A stretch of 31,608 nt of DNA, from positions 1 to 31,608 of the forward strand of contig CAMAQI010000005.1 in NCBI GenBank assembly GCA_945860255.1, written 5' to 3'. Below the pieces are notes generated by a model. The model did no database searches and was not told the DNA's origin. It saw only the letters and a program-made list of their open reading frames with translations. Position numbers and translations under genes: made by a program. Position 1 is the first letter of the stretch. Each line of letters opens with the position of its first letter. This DNA comes from Methylacidiphilum caldifontis. GTDB taxonomy: Bacteria > Verrucomicrobiota > Verrucomicrobiia > Methylacidiphilales > CAMAQI01. This document shows, one piece after another, positions 29,801 through 31,608 of the stretch.

Positions 29801-31608
29801 AAAAGCTCATCAAGACCGAGAGGAGGTTCGGACTCTTCATTCATAAATAGGATTTGACTCTCTGTTTGATGGGCAAAGAAATGATCGTTAACATGTTCAC
29901 TGAGTTCTTCGATTTGAGTCCGTATTTTTTGGAGTTCCTTGAGAAACCCGGAAGAGGAATCGGTTTCTGAAGTCGCTCGAATAGGGAAGAGCAAAGCAAG
30001 ATTCATTCCATTTAACGATTCGATCATTTTTTCCGCCTCCACTTGCAAAGGGGCGACATGGGCCCGAGCAAAGAGGGAGTGCAATCGTTTAAAGCAGAAT
30101 TGGAGCGAAACCGGGACATGTTTATCCTTTAAAAGAAACTCAGCGACAGGCTGAGGGAGCGAGCGAAACTGGAACTGTCGACGATAGTTATCCAGAGTAC
30201 AAAAACCACGGAGTAACAACGTTAAGACCTCATTTTCGACATCGGTCTCCTCCGGTTTTGAATCCTCCCGAACGACGTTTTTATCAGAATAAAGGGAGAG
30301 AAGACTCGAAAGGGTGAGATGAGAGCGTTCGAGATAAGAACCTAAATTGAGGAAGTCACGTCCACGATCATGAGCCATCGTTCGGAAAAGCATTCCATTA
30401 AAAGCACTCGTCTGATTGAGAACATGATCTAACGACTCACGAATTGAAAAAAGAGAGGTCTCCCCTTCTAAGGAATGTTCTGCCGAGAGATCGGAGAGCT
30501 TTTGAAAGAGCTGATTGAGAATGGTCCAGGCCTCGGGGGGGATATAATCGAGGAGTTCCGAGGCATTGGCTTTCGCTTGTCGAATCGAATAAAGAATCGA
30601 TGAGGCATTCTTCGGATCAAGCGTCAGATACCACGAGACCTTGGCGTGATCTTTTCGATAAAGACGGGGGAGATAGTCGGCCTTATGGCCGGTCATCAGG
30701 CTCAACGCTTGCCAAAGAGGAAGGGCGCGTTGAAGTCGATTCGAAGATTCTCGGTGAATTTCATCGAGAATATAGAGAAACCGTGCCGTCGCCTCCGCTC
30801 TTTCTAAGTAGCGACCGATCCAAAAAAGGGATTCTGCCAACCGACTTCCGAGAAGTTCTCCTGTCGGAGTCGCAATCAGAGGGGAGGAGGAAGTCGATCG
30901 ACGGGTTTCACCGCCAATGACCCACGTATCCTTGGCGATGAATTTCGAATGATTAAAGAGATCGTCGTCGCTCCAGACTTGAGTGAGTCCCCCTGGCATC
31001 AAATGGATCTCTTCACCTCGAACGGAAGCAAAACAACGAAAGGAATAAGGGAGTAATTTTGTTTCCGAGGTGTTGGGATCAAAGACTGGAAGTCGATGCC
31101 AGGCGATCCGAGGATGAGCGACGAGGGCGGCGGGATCGGATTTAAGAAGCTCTTCGATTTGAGTCGGATTTAAAGGGATATTGAGATGATGAGCGAAGGT
31201 ATATTGCTCTTTTTTTTCAAGAAGATTGTCTAACTGCTCTTGATCATCACAAAGATAAGTCGGCAGTGAGGGAAGAATCGGGATCTCACGGCTGTAATAG
31301 CGAACAATCGCATCGGTGTATTTCAGGAGTCGACGTTGACCAATGATTCCAGTCCCTGGAGCATTCACGATTTGGAGATTTCCGACTCGTAAACAGTCCA
31401 TCAATCCAGGAGTCCCTCCGATTCCATTAAACGTGAGGGGATCGAGATGATTCGAGCTGATACAACGTAAAGCGATGTGAATCGGGCGTAGACCGTGAAT
31501 TGTTTTATAATGGAGAACCGCTTTGCGAACCGTAAGATCTTGAGGTTGAACAAGAGGCAGCCCCATTTTTCGTGCGAGATAACTGTGATCAAACTCGGAG
31601 GTTTGACT
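29797..31608 (-). CDS. Circularly permuted ATP-grasp / alpha-E (DUF403) fusion, 5' end cut by window
   Basis: The frame is open through the window edge, so the start is outside. The visible 603 residues begin SQTSEFDHSYLARKMGLPLV; the ATG at 31566 is internal. Residues 1 to about 225 are the end of a circularly permuted ATP-grasp ligase (DUF404/DUF407 type), with NGIGGTPGLMDCLR, VNAPGTGIIG, YSFRCFASVRG and MPGGLTQVW. From about 250 to the end is the helical alpha-E domain, beginning SRLAESLFWIGRYLERAEAT. In many genomes the two domains are separate genes; here they are fused. ATP-grasp enzymes of this type are predicted to form amide or peptide bonds. It heads the visible part of the operon and overlaps the next gene by 4 bp. 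Other members of the cluster, such as an Anbu-type peptidase, could lie beyond the edge; none is visible. Confidence 0.9.
   Translation of the reverse strand, partial: SQTSEFDHSYLARKMGLPLVQPQDLTVRKAVLHYKTIHGLRPIHIALRCISSNHLDPLTFNGIGGTPGLMDCLRVGNLQIVNAPGTGIIGQRRLLKYTDAIVRYYSREIPILPSLPTYLCDDQEQLDNLLEKKEQYTFAHHLNIPLNPTQIEELLKSDPAALVAHPRIAWHRLPVFDPNTSETKLLPYSFRCFASVRGEEIHLMPGGLTQVWSDDDLFNHSKFIAKDTWVIGGETRRSTSSSPLIATPTGELLGSRLAESLFWIGRYLERAEATARFLYILDEIHRESSNRLQRALPLWQALSLMTGHKADYLPRLYRKDHAKVSWYLTLDPKNASSILYSIRQAKANASELLDYIPPEAWTILNQLFQKLSDLSAEHSLEGETSLFSIRESLDHVLNQTSAFNGMLFRTMAHDRGRDFLNLGSYLERSHLTLSSLLSLYSDKNVVREDSKPEETDVENEVLTLLLRGFCTLDNYRRQFQFRSLPQPVAEFLLKDKHVPVSLQFCFKRLHSLFARAHVAPLQVEAEKMIESLNGMNLALLFPIRATSETDSSSGFLKELQKIRTQIEELSEHVNDHFFAHQTESQILFMNEESEPPLGLDELL

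Noticed and set aside
1..31608. CRISPR array, prophage or plasmid origin
   Set aside because: No regularly spaced short repeats, phage structural genes, replication initiator or iteron array were seen.

Overview
This window looks like chromosomal DNA from a Gram-negative bacterium, most plausibly of the PVC group and probably Verrucomicrobiota. That placement is inference. It rests on a Tat-exported GH109/Gfo-Idh-MocA protein, a FecR-domain protein paired with an outer-membrane barrel, an LpxC-FabZ fusion followed by lpxA (so lipid A is made), a Tad motor with two TadB/TadC-type proteins, and an unfused ATP-grasp/alpha-E/transglutaminase/DUF2126 operon. Base composition looks intermediate and the tRNA does not encode CCA.

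Layout. (1) 1-5410 is an accessory region. It starts with the tail of a REP-associated transposase, then a truncated IS21-type element (istB 3' end plus its right end). A 136-bp module follows that occurs twice, once before a GH109 glycosidase gene and once before a FecR/beta-barrel gene pair. A scar of a second GH109-like gene sits behind the second copy. (2) 5666-15441 is mostly housekeeping: valS and pdxJ (minus), a GlcD-type FAD oxidase (plus), tRNA-Leu(CAA), a DUF456 membrane protein and a dimeric dUTPase (minus), then lpxC-fabZ, lpxA and a metal-ligand-poor MBL-fold protein (plus). (3) 15495-18987 is a tight cpaF-tadB-tadC set for type IV/Tad pilus assembly. (4) 19203-22158 holds manA and a soluble PAS-PAS hybrid histidine kinase. 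(5) 22166-31608 holds a large fusion protein (amidotransferase-like N-terminus plus a DUF6421-like C-terminus) divergent from an L-threonine aldolase. A minus-strand operon comes next, in transcription order: circularly permuted ATP-grasp/alpha-E (cut by the window edge), transglutaminase, transglutaminase, DUF2126. Its genes overlap by 4 bp or lie 4 bp apart, and it is a predicted peptide/amide-bond synthesis and processing system.

The structures I found by eye that gene annotation alone would miss are: the duplicated promoter module (809-944 and 2521-2656); a roughly 100-bp dispersed repeat with 10-bp inverted ends in opposite orientations before lpxA (13702-13804) and manA (19055-19156); a long imperfect inverted repeat at 25548-25659; two CCCCAT/ATGGGG hairpins that may be REP-like; and promoter -10 boxes that abut start codons with no ribosome binding site, which suggests leaderless mRNAs. 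All alignments were done by hand.
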